Positions 15,859-24,986 are shown, counted from the stretch's first letter. The stretch is DNA of 64,000 nucleotides from Ectothiorhodospira magna (GCF_900110965.1 NZ_FOFO01000004.1:1-64000), one strand, 5' to 3'. The notes: generated from the sequence alone by a model not told the origin. Program-made: numbers and translations.

Positions 15859-17760
15859 ATGGTGAGTATGGAAAGTATTTTTGAAAAAAATATCGCTGCT
15901 ATTAATAAAAGAAATCCTAATTTCTTAAAAAAAATTGATCTTGATGAAATTTCAGATGACCTTTTTTCTGTTGAAGGCAAAAGGGGAGCATTAACCTTAA
16001 AAGCCAGGGATTCCAGTGGTGAGTATTATCTGCATAGCCCTTATGATCCCGTGAGGGAAATGAATCAACTGATTGATCGGGAATTTTCTTCTGAAGAAAA
16101 AATCTTTAAGGAGGCCCGATTTTTTATCGTGATGGGAATCGGGCTGGGGTACTGTCTTGATGCTTTGCTGCCAAGACTTAAAAAAGGTCAGAAAGTCATC
16201 TTGGTGGAACCTAGAGATTCTGACTTTATTTTTGCCCTGAAAACCAGGGATTTTTCAGAATTTATTGAAAATGATGCCATTTCAATCGTTGTTCAAAAAG
16301 ACCCTGGGGTAGCAGCAGCCCATGTATCCCATTTGATTTGCTCGACCATTCAGCGCTCCTGGAAGTTGTTGTTACATCCTGTGATGATGCGAAGAAATTT
16401 CGATTTTTCAAAGCAGTTTGTACTCAAGCTAAGGGGCAATCTGTTTGGCATCATGACCGGAATGAATACAGAAATTGGTCTTTCCCATCTTTTTGCCAGT
16501 AATGTGATCGAAAATATTCCAGATATCGTGAGATCACCGGGTGTAAATTCATTCATTAATGCCTGGAGGGATAAGCCAGTTATTGTGATTGCCGCCGGTC
16601 CTTCTCTGGATAAGCAAATTCCTCTGTTGAAAAAATATAATGACAAAATATTGATGATATCAGTAGGTGCCGCATGGAGAAATCTTTCATCAGAGGGGGT
16701 TCAGCCGCATATATTGGCTGCTGTTGATCCTCAGGATATTAGTCAGACGGCATTCAATGGTCTGGAATGCAAGGGTAATTGGCTGTTGGCTGATACAGCC
16801 ACCAATCGAGGCGTGGTGGGAGGGTTTAAAGGTAAAAAAATATTTTCTAATTCCTATGAAAAACTTGAAGGTTTTTTAACTCATGTCTGTGAAAAAAAGG
16901 GGGTTCTTGGGTCAGGGGGTTCAGTGGCTCATATTACTTTTAATTTTGCCTTAAAAATGGGAGCTAATCCTATTATTATGGTGGGTCAGGATCTGGCATA
17001 TACAGATAATCTGACTCACACCAAAGGGCATGTGCATAGAAAAGTGGTTACTGTGGATGATGAGGCTTTTGAAGTTCCGGGATATTATGGTGGTAAATTA
17101 AAAACCAGCATTCAGATGGATACCTTTAGAATTTATTTTGAAGATCTCATCAAAATTCATCCCGAATCAAGAGTGATCAACGCCACGGAAGGTGGGGCAA
17201 AAATAGAGGGAACAGAACAGATGCCGCTGGCGGAAGTGATGGAAAAATTCGCAGGCGATGATGTGATTGATATAGAAAATTTATGGCCGAGTAATCATCA
17301 TTTTTCTCAGAACACAGAACAGGCTATTGATTACATTAATGAGATTATTGAAAAAATAAAATCGGCCAAGGTGCTAGCCAACGACATTCTGGATTCATCA
17401 GAGCGACTAAAGGTGGCGCTGGATGAAACAGATTCCGAAAAAAGTTCTGCTGCCATCGACATGGAAAAGTTTTTATTGAAAGATTTATATGCCCAGTTCA
17501 GGGAAGTGGATGAAAGTGCAATCTGGCTGATTGAATCTTTTACTGCTTCTGCCAGGTACGGGGTGTTGCGCTCCATGGATGAGCGGGATGATAAGTTGGA
17601 TGTTGAGGAAGGTGATGAGGAAAAAGAGATGGATGATGCTAAATCGGAAGGTATTAAAAATATTGATTTAAATTCCGAGTTTTATAGGAATATTGCTACT
17701 GCTTGTGATGCTGTGGTGCCTGCGCTGGAGAAAACCATTGAAAAGATAAATAATTTTTAG
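15859..17760 (+). CDS. Motility-associated factor (Maf) flagellin glycosyltransferase
   Basis: 633 residues from the ATG at 15859, preceded by CAGGAG; an earlier ATG at 15835 lacks a ribosome site. The central DUF115/MptE-like domain is clear (KPVIVIAAGPSLDKQIPLL, MISVGAAWRNL, PHILAAVDPQD, GSGGSVAHITFNFALKMGA). Maf proteins transfer nonulosonic acids from CMP donors to serine or threonine on flagellin in the cytoplasm before export. Its neighbours are the flagellins (substrate) and, across the divergent promoter, the legionaminic-type operon (donor). The C-terminal 200 residues are charged and helical. A terminator hairpin follows at 17845-17870. Confidence 0.93.
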   Translation: MVSMESIFEKNIAAINKRNPNFLKKIDLDEISDDLFSVEGKRGALTLKARDSSGEYYLHSPYDPVREMNQLIDREFSSEEKIFKEARFFIVMGIGLGYCLDALLPRLKKGQKVILVEPRDSDFIFALKTRDFSEFIENDAISIVVQKDPGVAAAHVSHLICSTIQRSWKLLLHPVMMRRNFDFSKQFVLKLRGNLFGIMTGMNTEIGLSHLFASNVIENIPDIVRSPGVNSFINAWRDKPVIVIAAGPSLDKQIPLLKKYNDKILMISVGAAWRNLSSEGVQPHILAAVDPQDISQTAFNGLECKGNWLLADTATNRGVVGGFKGKKIFSNSYEKLEGFLTHVCEKKGVLGSGGSVAHITFNFALKMGANPIIMVGQDLAYTDNLTHTKGHVHRKVVTVDDEAFEVPGYYGGKLKTSIQMDTFRIYFEDLIKIHPESRVINATEGGAKIEGTEQMPLAEVMEKFAGDDVIDIENLWPSNHHFSQNTEQAIDYINEIIEKIKSAKVLANDILDSSERLKVALDETDSEKSSAAIDMEKFLLKDLYAQFREVDESAIWLIESFTASARYGVLRSMDERDDKLDVEEGDEEKEMDDAKSEGIKNIDLNSEFYRNIATACDAVVPALEKTIEKINNF

Positions 17761-17798
17761 GGGGATGTGCTGGTGTCTGAGGCGTAACTGATAACTGG

Positions 17799-17818
17799 AT
17801 TCCCGCTCTCGCGGGAAT
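17799..17818. repeat. REP-like palindrome ATTCCC-N8-GGGAAT
   Basis: ATTCCCGCTCTCGCGGGAAT, a 20-base palindrome of the dispersed ATTCCC-N8-GGGAAT type. The related repeat at 1459-1508 shares the CTGGATTCCCGC arm. Confidence 0.6.
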
Positions 17819-17844
17819 GACGGCATCCTTGGCATTTCTTATAA

Positions 17845-17870
17845 ACCGGCATTGAAATGCCGGTTTTTTT
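17845..17870 (+). terminator. Rho-independent terminator after maf
   Basis: Stem ACCGGCAT/ATGCCGGT with loop TGAA, followed by a run of T. Confidence 0.9.
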
Positions 17871-17969
17871 GTGCCTGATATCGGCAAATTTATGCCGCTA
17901 ATCGGATTTAATTTATCAAATTATTGATTTTAAATAAAAAATAACCGGCAAACTTTTTCCGCTGGCGGC

Positions 17970-17996
17970 TAAAGTTTGCCGCTTGATGGCCGATAA
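17970..17996 (+). promoter_or_regulatory. Sigma-28 promoter of flagellin 1
   Basis: TAAAGTTT (17970-17977), 11 bases, GCCGATAA (17989-17996): a perfect match to the FliA consensus. A degenerate palindrome box (CCGGCAAACTTTTTCCGC, 17945-17962) ends 7 bases before the -35. Confidence 0.93.
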
Positions 17997-18052
17997 CCCA
18001 ATCAGGCTCCTTGCGCCTCAAAATCCGAAAACCCATTGGGGGGAGCGCCGTC

Positions 18053-18883
18053 ATGGCACTGGTCATCAATTCGAATATCGCGTCCCTGACTGCCCAGCGG
18101 CAGTTGAGCATGAATCAAATGAAAATGATGCAGACCTTCGAGCGCTTGTCCTCGGGTCTGCGGATTAACCGGGCCAAGGATGATGCGGCCGGTCTGGCGG
18201 TGAGCGAGCGGATGACAGCCCAGATTCGGGGGTTGAACCAGGCAGCTCGCAATGCCAATGACGGGATTGCCATGATCCAGACCACGGAAGGGGCACTCAA
18301 GGAAATCAGCGCCAATCTGCAGCGGATGCGGGAACTGGCGGTGCAGTCGGCCAACGGAACTTATGAGGCATCCGACCGAGCCGCCATGCAGGCTGAATTT
18401 TCAGCACTGCGCATGGAAATTGGTCGGGTGGGGACTCAAACCCAGTTTAATGGGCAGAATGTCCTGCAGGGCTTGGGGGCAGCTACCCGATTTCAGGTGG
18501 GGGCGAACGCCAATCAGACCATTGATTTCCATTTTGATCAGGTATTTGCACCGGGGGCTGTTGCCGGCGTGGCCATTGGTACACAGTCAGTGCTGACCGT
18601 TGGGGGGGCTGCAACGGCCATCACGACGCTGGATACCGTCATGAGCGCCGTCAATACCTACCGGGCCAGGATGGGGGCAGTGCAGAACCGGCTGGAATCG
18701 GCAGTGATGACCATCACCAATACGGCAGAAAATCTGTCGGCGTCTCGTTCCCGCATCATGGATGCGGATTTTGCCCAGGAAACGGCCAATTTGACCCGGT
18801 ATCAGATCCTGCAGCAGGTGGGGATCTCGGTGTTGGCCCAGGCCAATCAGAACCCCAATCTCGTCTTGTCTCTGCTGCAGTGA
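18053..18883 (+). CDS. Flagellin 1 of the tandem array
   Basis: 276 residues. Start at the ATG at 18053 with GGGGGGAG 7 bases upstream. N-terminal D0/D1 (about 1-135) has the [23 protein letters not shown] signature; C-terminal D1/D0 (about 190-276) ends NLVLSLLQ. The short central loop means only a small D2-like surface. It is the most divergent of the six: it begins [20 protein letters not shown] instead of [20 protein letters not shown] and ends in LVLSLLQ instead of NIMSLLQ. That may mark a different position in the filament (for example near the hook) or simply older divergence. Own sigma-28 promoter, no clear terminator. Confidence 0.95.
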   Translation: MALVINSNIASLTAQRQLSMNQMKMMQTFERLSSGLRINRAKDDAAGLAVSERMTAQIRGLNQAARNANDGIAMIQTTEGALKEISANLQRMRELAVQSANGTYEASDRAAMQAEFSALRMEIGRVGTQTQFNGQNVLQGLGAATRFQVGANANQTIDFHFDQVFAPGAVAGVAIGTQSVLTVGGAATAITTLDTVMSAVNTYRARMGAVQNRLESAVMTITNTAENLSASRSRIMDADFAQETANLTRYQILQQVGISVLAQANQNPNLVLSLLQ

Positions 18884-18950
18884 TGGCTCTTGTGGGCCTG
18901 GCCGGTGGCCATTGACTGCCATGGGCGGCAAAAAAATTCCGCTCTGGGTC

Positions 18951-18977
18951 TAAAGCTTGCCGCCTGGAGGCCGATAA
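18951..18977 (+). promoter_or_regulatory. Sigma-28 promoter of flagellin 2
   Basis: TAAAGCTT (18951-18958), 11 bases, GCCGATAA (18970-18977). The box GCGGCAAAAAAATTCCGC (18925-18942) ends 8 bases before the -35. A second imperfect palindrome at 18989-19005 lies in the first transcribed bases. Confidence 0.92.
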
Positions 18978-19097
18978 CGGGTTTGAGAGCGGCAAGCTGT
19001 CGCCGATCAGGGGCAAGGCAGTACCGCCCGATACGCAACAGGTTTTTGTACTTTTCGACAAGCTGCGTGGCACTTGTCCAAAATCAGGAGAGTCATC

Positions 19098-19931
19098 ATG
19101 GCACAGGTCATCAATACCAATGTTCCTTCCCTTAACGCGCAGCGTAACCTGAACATCACCCAGGGGAAGATGACGCAGACGTTTGAGCGTCTGTCCTCGG
19201 GTCTGCGGATCAACCGGGCCAAGGATGATGCGGCCGGTCTGGCGGTGAGCGAGCGGATGACAGCCCAGATTCGGGGTTTGAATCAGGCGGCTCGTAATGC
19301 CAATGACGGGATTTCCATGATCCAGACCACGGAAGGAGCGCTTAAGGAAGTGACCGCCAACTTGCAGCGGATGCGAGAGCTGGCGGTGCAGTCCGCTAAC
19401 GGCACTTATCAGAATGACGGGGACCGTGAGGCGATGCAGGCGGAGTTTCTTGCGCTTCGTGCAGAAATTGGTCGGGTGGGTGCCCAGACTGAGTTCAATG
19501 GACAGGCTGTGCTTTCTGGGCTTGCTTCCGCGACAAAATTTCAGGTGGGCGCAAATAGTGGGCAAATCATCACTTTTAACTTTAGCGGTAAATTTACTTC
19601 TGCAACGATACGTGGAGTCGCTATTGGCGATAAATCAATATCTACTGCTGCTAACGCAGCCCTTGCCATCACTCGACTGGACTCGGCATTAGATACAGTC
19701 AACGCCTACCGCGCCGATCTGGGCGCAGTACAAAACCGTCTGGAATCGGCAGTCATGACCATTACCAACACGGCGGAGAACCTGTCGGCGTCCCGTTCTC
19801 GGATTGTGGATGCGGACTTTGCCCAGGAGACGGCGAACCTGACCCGCTACCAGATCCTGCAGCAGGCAGGGACTTCGGTGCTGGCCCAGGCCAACCAGAA
19901 CCCTAATAACATCATGTCCTTGCTTCAGTAG
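19098..19931 (+). CDS. Flagellin 2 of the tandem array
   Basis: 277 residues from the ATG at 19098 (CAGGAGAGTCATC upstream). The first 130 residues and last 85 are nearly identical to those of flagellins 3-6. Only the centre differs (LSGLASATKFQVGANSGQIITFNFSGKF...). Expected to be a filament subunit, modified by the Maf glycosyltransferase and possibly the FliB methylase. Its upstream region is almost the same as that of flagellin 3, pointing to a duplicated unit of about 1.16 kb. Confidence 0.96.
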   Translation: MAQVINTNVPSLNAQRNLNITQGKMTQTFERLSSGLRINRAKDDAAGLAVSERMTAQIRGLNQAARNANDGISMIQTTEGALKEVTANLQRMRELAVQSANGTYQNDGDREAMQAEFLALRAEIGRVGAQTEFNGQAVLSGLASATKFQVGANSGQIITFNFSGKFTSATIRGVAIGDKSISTAANAALAITRLDSALDTVNAYRADLGAVQNRLESAVMTITNTAENLSASRSRIVDADFAQETANLTRYQILQQAGTSVLAQANQNPNNIMSLLQ

Positions 19932-19986
19932 TGATAAATATGCTTTATAAGCATTAACCCTTTTATTTTTGTGTCAATGTAAAACC

Positions 19987-20023
19987 AGCGGGGGTCTACG
20001 CACAGTGGACTCCCGCTTTTTTT
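19987..20023 (+). terminator. Rho-independent terminator after flagellin 2
   Basis: Stem AGCGGGGGTC (19987-19996) with GACTCCCGCT (20008-20017), one G-T pair, followed by seven T. The remaining 230 bases to flagellin 3 hold the palindrome box and the sigma-28 promoter. Confidence 0.9.
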
Positions 20024-20109
20024 GGCCTGTCTCCTTTCTCAAACTGTGTCATTGACTGTGCCGGCGGCCATCGGCAACCGTTAGCGGCAAAAAAATTCCG
20101 CTTTGAGTC

Positions 20110-20136
20110 TAAAGCTTGCCGCTTTGGGGCCGATAA
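20110..20136 (+). promoter_or_regulatory. Sigma-28 promoter of flagellin 3
   Basis: TAAAGCTT (20110-20117), 11 bases, GCCGATAA (20129-20136). Box GCGGCAAAAAAATTCCGC at 20084-20101, 8 bases upstream of the -35. Confidence 0.92.
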
Positions 20137-20256
20137 CAGTTTTGAGAGCGGCAAGTTGCTGCCAACCCAGGGCAAGGTGATACCGCCCGGCACACAACAG
20201 GTTTTTATACTTTTTGACAAGCTGCGTGGCACTTGTCCAAAATCAGGAGAGTCATC

Positions 20257-21093
20257 ATGGCACAGGTCATCAATACCAATGTTCCTTCCCTTAACGCGCA
20301 GCGTAACCTGAACATCACCCAGGGGAAGATGACGCAGACGTTTGAGCGTCTGTCCTCGGGTCTGCGGATCAACCGGGCCAAGGACGATGCGGCCGGTCTG
20401 GCGGTGAGCGAGCGGATGACAGCCCAGATTCGGGGTTTGAATCAGGCGGCTCGTAATGCCAATGACGGGATTTCCATGATTCAGACCACGGAAGGAGCGC
20501 TTAAGGAAGTGACCGCCAACTTGCAGCGGATGCGAGAGCTGGCGGTGCAGTCCGCTAACGGCACCTATCAAGACCCCCAGGATCGTACCGCCATGCAGGC
20601 AGAGTTCTCTGCACTTCGTGCAGAAATTGGTCGGGTGGGTGACCAGACCGAGTTTAATGGGCAAAAAGTGTTAAGCACTCTTGGTAGCGTTGATTTTCAG
20701 GTGGGTGCTAATGCAAATCAGGTAATAGATTTTAATTTTAATAAGGCATTTACAAGCGCAGCTGTTGCTGGAATTAATATTGGTACTGGGGAGGCAAGCG
20801 TTGCAACGGTCGGTGACGCAGCCTCTGCCATCACTCGGCTGGACTCGGCATTGGATGCCATCAACGCCTACCGCGCCGATCTGGGCGCAGTACAGAACCG
20901 CCTGGAATCGGCAGTGATGACCATCACCAACACGGCGGAGAACCTGTCGGCGTCCCGTTCGCGGATTGTGGATGCGGACTTTGCCCAGGAGACGGCGAAC
21001 CTGACCCGCTACCAGATCCTGCAACAGGCGGGGACTTCGGTGCTGGCCCAGGCCAACCAGAATCCCAATAACATCATGTCTTTGCTGCAGTAA
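20257..21093 (+). CDS. Flagellin 3 of the tandem array
   Basis: 278 residues from the ATG at 20257 (CAGGAGAGTCATC upstream, as in flagellin 2). The D0/D1 arms match the other array members. The central part ([37 protein letters not shown]) is more AT-rich at the DNA level than the arms, so the gene is a mosaic of conserved GC-rich ends and a variable middle. Own sigma-28 promoter and a strong terminator. Confidence 0.96.
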   Translation: MAQVINTNVPSLNAQRNLNITQGKMTQTFERLSSGLRINRAKDDAAGLAVSERMTAQIRGLNQAARNANDGISMIQTTEGALKEVTANLQRMRELAVQSANGTYQDPQDRTAMQAEFSALRAEIGRVGDQTEFNGQKVLSTLGSVDFQVGANANQVIDFNFNKAFTSAAVAGINIGTGEASVATVGDAASAITRLDSALDAINAYRADLGAVQNRLESAVMTITNTAENLSASRSRIVDADFAQETANLTRYQILQQAGTSVLAQANQNPNNIMSLLQ

Positions 21094-21119
21094 TACCTGT
21101 CCATATTGATGCACCTGGA

Positions 21120-21149
21120 GGCCGAAAGGGAAACCTTTCGGCCTTTTTT
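21120..21149 (+). terminator. Rho-independent terminator after flagellin 3
   Basis: Perfect 10-base stem GGCCGAAAGG/CCTTTCGGCC, loop GAAA, six T. Confidence 0.95.
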
Positions 21150-21202
21150 GGTTGGGGTGACCACAATGGCGGCAAAAAATTGCCGTTTTTTTGCAAAATG
21201 GC

Positions 21203-21229
21203 TCAAGCTTCTCCTTCAGGGGCCGATAA
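21203..21229 (+). promoter_or_regulatory. Sigma-28 promoter of flagellin 4
   Basis: TCAAGCTT (21203-21210), 11 bases, GCCGATAA (21222-21229). The -35 has C at position 2, so it may be weaker than at flagellins 1-3. The palindrome GCGGCAAAAAATTGCCG (21169-21185) is 17 bases upstream. A second, GCGGCAAACTTTTGCCGC (21242-21259), lies in the leader. Confidence 0.9.
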
Positions 21230-21366
21230 GAAGCCTGAGGAGCGGCAAACTTTTGCCGCCGAACGGCAAAAAGCCGCCGCTTCTGACATGTTGGTCAATT
21301 GTTTTCAACCCTTGGCAGGCCCCTCGCAGTTGGGTGGGGCTGCCCCAGTAGATAAGGAGCGCCGTC

Positions 21367-22197
21367 ATGGCACAGGTCATCAACACGAATGTTCCATCGC
21401 TGAACGCGCAACGGAATTTGAATATCACCCAGGGGAAGATGACGCAGACGTTTGAGCGTCTGTCCTCGGGTCTGCGGATCAACCGGGCCAAGGATGATGC
21501 AGCAGGTCTGGCGGTGAGCGAGCGGATGACGGCCCAGATTCGGGGCCTGAATCAGGCGGCGCGCAACGCCAATGACGGGATTTCCATGATTCAGACCACG
21601 GAAGGGGCGCTCAAGGAGATTACCGCCAATCTGCAACGGATGCGAGAGTTGGCGGTGCAGTCGGCCAACGGCACCTATCAGGATACTGGGGACCGTACCG
21701 CCATGCAGGCGGAGTTTGCTGCCCTTAGATCAGAAATTGGTCGAATTGGCGTTGATACTGAGTTTAATGGAAAAGGCGTGTTAAGTGGTGGTTTAACTAA
21801 TGTCGCATTCCAGATTGGTGCTAATGAAGATCAAGTAGTATCATTTAATTTTAATCAAGCATTTACGTCAGCTGCCGTTGCTGGTGCAACTATTGCCGGA
21901 GGTGTTGATACTGCCGGTAATGCCGCTACAGCAATCACTAACCTTGATAACGCATTGAGCGCAGTGAATGGCTTTCGCGCCAATTTGGGTGCCCTTCAGA
22001 ACCGCCTGGAATCGGCAGTGATGACCATCACCAACACGGCGGAAAACCTGTCGGCGTCCCGTTCTCGGATTGTGGATGCGGACTTTGCCCAGGAGACGGC
22101 GAACCTGACCCGCTACCAGATCCTGCAGCAGGCGGGGACTTCGGTGCTGGCCCAGGCCAACCAGAATCCCAATAACATCATGTCCTTGCTGCAGTAA
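21367..22197 (+). CDS. Flagellin 4 of the tandem array
   Basis: 276 residues, ribosome site AAGGAG 8 bases before the ATG. Conserved arms as in flagellins 2, 3, 5 and 6; variable AT-rich centre ([32 protein letters not shown]). Its upstream 273 bases and the upstream region of flagellin 5 differ at only a handful of positions, so these two are the most recent duplicates. Expected filament subunit. Confidence 0.96.
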   Translation: MAQVINTNVPSLNAQRNLNITQGKMTQTFERLSSGLRINRAKDDAAGLAVSERMTAQIRGLNQAARNANDGISMIQTTEGALKEITANLQRMRELAVQSANGTYQDTGDRTAMQAEFAALRSEIGRIGVDTEFNGKGVLSGGLTNVAFQIGANEDQVVSFNFNQAFTSAAVAGATIAGGVDTAGNAATAITNLDNALSAVNGFRANLGALQNRLESAVMTITNTAENLSASRSRIVDADFAQETANLTRYQILQQAGTSVLAQANQNPNNIMSLLQ

Positions 22198-22223
22198 TAC
22201 CTGTCCGTATTGATGCACCTGGA

Positions 22224-22253
22224 GGCCGAAAGGGAAACCTTTCGGCCTTTTTT
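22224..22253 (+). terminator. Rho-independent terminator after flagellin 4
   Basis: Same 10-base stem (GGCCGAAAGG/CCTTTCGGCC), GAAA loop and T6 as after flagellin 3; part of the duplicated spacer. Confidence 0.95.
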
Positions 22254-22307
22254 GATTGGGGTGACCACAATGGCGGCAAAAAATTGCCGTTTTTTTTGCA
22301 AAATGGC

Positions 22308-22334
22308 TCAAGCTTCTCCTTCAGGGGCCGATAA
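22308..22334 (+). promoter_or_regulatory. Sigma-28 promoter of flagellin 5
   Basis: TCAAGCTT (22308-22315), 11 bases, GCCGATAA (22327-22334). Palindrome box at 22273-22289. Near-copy of the flagellin 4 promoter. Confidence 0.9.
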
Positions 22335-22471
22335 GAAGCCTGAGGAGCGGAAAGTTTTTGCCGCCGAACGGCAAAAAGCCGCCGCTTCTGACATGTTGGT
22401 CAATTGTTTTCAACCCTTGGCAGGCCCCTCGCAGTTGGGTGGGACTGCCCCAGTAGATAAGGAGCGCCGTC

Positions 22472-23299
22472 ATGGCACAGGTCATCAACACGAATGTTCC
22501 ATCGCTGAACGCGCAACGGAATTTGAATATCACCCAGGGGAAGATGACGCAGACGTTTGAGCGTCTGTCCTCGGGCCTGCGGATCAACCGGGCCAAGGAC
22601 GATGCAGCAGGTCTGGCGGTGAGCGAGCGGATGACGGCCCAGATTCGGGGTCTGAATCAGGCAGCTCGCAACGCCAACGATGCGGTGTCCATGATTCAGA
22701 CCACGGAAGGTGGACTCAAGGAGATTACTGCTAATCTGCAGCGGATGCGGGAGTTGGCAGTGCAGTCGGCTAACGGCACTTATCAGGATACTGGGGACCG
22801 TACCGCCATGCAGGCAGAGTTTGACGCTCTGGCGGCAGAAATTGGGCGTATTGGGACAGCTACTGAGTTTAATGGGACTGCGGTGCTTAACTCTGGTGGC
22901 GAAAAGATTTTTCAAATTGGCGCGAATGAAAATCAAACCATTACTTTTGATTTTGATAAAACATTTACAGCAGCATCAGTGGCTGGTGTTGCTATTGGTA
23001 CCGGCGTAGGAGACGTCGCTGATGCAACCGATGCTATTGGTGAATTAGATGATGCTCTGGATGCAGTCAACGCCTTCCGCGCTGATCTGGGCGCATTGCA
23101 AAATCGCCTGGAATCGGCAGTGATGACCATCACCAACACGGCGGAAAACCTGTCGGCGTCCCGTTCGCGGATTATGGATGCGGACTTTGCCCAGGAGACG
23201 GCGAACCTGACCCGCTACCAGATCCTGCAGCAGGCAGGGACTTCGGTGCTGGCCCAGGCCAACCAGAACCCCAACAACATCATGTCCTTGCTGCAGTAA
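22472..23299 (+). CDS. Flagellin 5 of the tandem array
   Basis: 275 residues, AAGGAG ribosome site. Conserved arms, with small differences in D1 ([16 protein letters not shown] in place of [16 protein letters not shown]). Variable centre: NSGGEKIFQIGANENQTITFDFDKTFTAASVAG, an acidic stretch (GELDDALDAVNAF). Own sigma-28 promoter. Confidence 0.96.
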   Translation: MAQVINTNVPSLNAQRNLNITQGKMTQTFERLSSGLRINRAKDDAAGLAVSERMTAQIRGLNQAARNANDAVSMIQTTEGGLKEITANLQRMRELAVQSANGTYQDTGDRTAMQAEFDALAAEIGRIGTATEFNGTAVLNSGGEKIFQIGANENQTITFDFDKTFTAASVAGVAIGTGVGDVADATDAIGELDDALDAVNAFRADLGALQNRLESAVMTITNTAENLSASRSRIMDADFAQETANLTRYQILQQAGTSVLAQANQNPNNIMSLLQ

Positions 23300-23329
23300 T
23301 CCGGCAGTTGTTTTAGTGGTGTGAACCCG

Positions 23330-23359
23330 ACGGGAGTCTCATGGTTGTGGGACTCCCGT
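23330..23359 (+). terminator. Stem-loop after flagellin 5, possible terminator
   Basis: Stem ACGGGAGTC (23330-23338) with GACTCCCGT (23351-23359). The following T-tract is poor (TGTTG), so termination may be weak. Confidence 0.6.
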
Positions 23360-23447
23360 TGTTGCAAAAGCGCAGGCCGCGCCGATGTGACGGGGGTTCG
23401 ATGGGCTTCCGTGGCCCATGAGCGGCAAAAAAATGCCCCTTGAGGGC

Positions 23448-23474
23448 TAAAGCTTACCGCTTCGGGGCCGATAA
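23448..23474 (+). promoter_or_regulatory. Sigma-28 promoter of flagellin 6
   Basis: TAAAGCTT (23448-23455), 11 bases, GCCGATAA (23467-23474). Degenerate box GCGGCAAAAAAATGCCCCT at 23422-23440, 7 bases upstream of the -35. Confidence 0.92.
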
Positions 23475-23583
23475 GGAGTCTGAGCGGTGGCAAAAAGCTG
23501 CCGGCACCGGAAAAGATTGTCCTCATCATGGCAGGTACGGGTCATCAGCTGGCCGGCTTGCCACGACCAAAAGGAGCGCCATC

Positions 23584-24405
23584 ATGGCACAGGTTATCAA
23601 TACGAATGTTCCTTCCCTGAATGCTCAGCGTAATCTGAACATCACCCAGGGGAAAATGACCCAGACCTTTGAGCGCCTGTCCTCGGGTCTGCGGATCAAC
23701 CGGGCCAAGGACGATGCGGCAGGTCTGGCGGTGAGCGAGCGGATGACGGCCCAGATTCGGGGTTTGAATCAGGCGGCGCGCAACGCCAATGACGGGATTT
23801 CCATGATTCAGACGGCAGAAGGGGCACTCAAGGAAATCACCGCCAATCTGCAACGGATGCGGGAGCTGGCGGTGCAGTCATCTAACGGCACCTATCAGGA
23901 TGCGGGGGATAGAGCTGCCATGCAGGCGGAATTTTCGGCCCTGAGGGCTGAAATTACCAGGGTGGCAGAACAGACCTTGTTCAATGGTACTAGTGTGTTG
24001 AATGATGGTGGCAGTATTAATTTCCAGGTTGGCGCCAATAATGGACAAGTGATTGGTTTTAATTTTGATACAGAATTTAGTGCTGGTGGGCTTGGTATTG
24101 ACGCTGCAACTGTTGCCACTTCTGGCGGTGCTCCTGCAGCGATTACTACAATCAGTGCTGCCCTGAATACTGTGAATGCATTCCGCGCCGATCTGGGCGC
24201 AGTACAGAACCGCCTGGAATCGGCAGTGATGACCATCACCAACACGGCGGAGAACCTGTCGGCGTCCCGTTCGCGGATTGTGGATGCGGACTTTGCCCAG
24301 GAGACGGCGAACCTGACCCGCTACCAGATCCTGCAGCAGGCAGGGACTTCGGTGCTGGCCCAGGCCAACCAGAACCCCAACAACATCATGTCGCTGCTGC
24401 AATGA
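23584..24405 (+). CDS. Flagellin 6 of the tandem array
   Basis: 273 residues from the ATG at 23584, AAGGAG upstream. The open frame continues 48 codons upstream through the promoter and is not translated there. Conserved arms; the centre ([47 protein letters not shown]) is the shortest of the six. It is the last flagellin before flaG, with a stem-loop at 24447-24466. Confidence 0.96.
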   Translation: MAQVINTNVPSLNAQRNLNITQGKMTQTFERLSSGLRINRAKDDAAGLAVSERMTAQIRGLNQAARNANDGISMIQTAEGALKEITANLQRMRELAVQSSNGTYQDAGDRAAMQAEFSALRAEITRVAEQTLFNGTSVLNDGGSINFQVGANNGQVIGFNFDTEFSAGGLGIDAATVATSGGAPAAITTISAALNTVNAFRADLGAVQNRLESAVMTITNTAENLSASRSRIVDADFAQETANLTRYQILQQAGTSVLAQANQNPNNIMSLLQ

Positions 24406-24446
24406 TGTAAACTAAAGGGGCGGTACGCCTGTCCACCACAACGGCT

Positions 24447-24466
24447 CAGGGGGGAAAGCCCCCCTG
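24447..24466 (+). terminator. Strong stem-loop after flagellin 6
   Basis: Perfect 8-base stem CAGGGGGG/CCCCCCTG with loop AAAG. No T-tract follows, so it may act as an mRNA-stabilising or attenuating hairpin rather than a full terminator. Confidence 0.6.
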
Positions 24467-24537
24467 GGCCTGCCTGAGTCCAACGGTCAAATGTGGTAGG
24501 CTCGCCCTGTTCCGGCGGCTGTCATACCACAGTCGTC

Positions 24538-24564
24538 ATCCCTCCCCGCCCTGATGGACGGGGT
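24538..24564 (+). repeat. Solo copy of the IscB-element right-end hairpin
   Basis: Matches 26 of 27 bases of the IscB element's right end (6896-6922, minus strand), including hairpin CCCCGCCCTGATGGACGGGG. No iscB or omega RNA is next to it. It lies 23 bases before the flaG start. Confidence 0.65.
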
Positions 24565-24587
24565 ACCTTGCGGAGGACTGGTGACAG

Positions 24588-24986
24588 ATGGATATTCACG
24601 CCAACCCCATGTCGCCGACGATAGACCGATCGGCATCCCGATCCGGCACCTCACCGCCGGGGGGCAAGCCTGTCCCGGCCCAGTCCCCCAATATGCCCCC
24701 CCCCGTATCCGATCCCCTGGCTTTCAAGGGACGTGATCCGGCAGATGCCGATCCCAACAAGACCCACGCTCTGGATGCTGCCGTGGAACAGATCAACGAT
24801 TTTGTCCAGGTCATCCAGCGCGACCTGGAATTTTCCATTGACGACGCCACAGGACATACCATCGTCAAGGTCTTTGATCGCCATACCCAGGAATTGATCC
24901 GACAGGTGCCACCGGAGGAGTTTTTGGCCATTGTGGCACACCTGGAAGAAGTGAAAGAGGGACTCCTGGTCAAGGAACAGGCTTGA
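24588..24986 (+). CDS. flaG: FlaG family flagellar protein
   Basis: 132 residues, start at the ATG at 24588 with GGAGG 12 bases upstream. The N-terminal half is proline-rich and disordered. The C-terminal half (about 65-132) is the conserved FlaG domain (LEFSIDDATGHTIVKVFDRHTQELIRQVPPEEFL). FlaG influences filament length in several bacteria. It lies in the usual flaG-fliD-fliS order. Its leader contains the solo IscB-element hairpin, which could affect its expression. Confidence 0.92.
   Translation: MDIHANPMSPTIDRSASRSGTSPPGGKPVPAQSPNMPPPVSDPLAFKGRDPADADPNKTHALDAAVEQINDFVQVIQRDLEFSIDDATGHTIVKVFDRHTQELIRQVPPEEFLAIVAHLEEVKEGLLVKEQA

Noticed and set aside
17941-23480. CRISPR-like array from the repeated palindromes upstream of the flagellins
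   Set aside because: The repeats are about 1 kb apart, tied to promoters and flagellins, with no spacers or cas genes.
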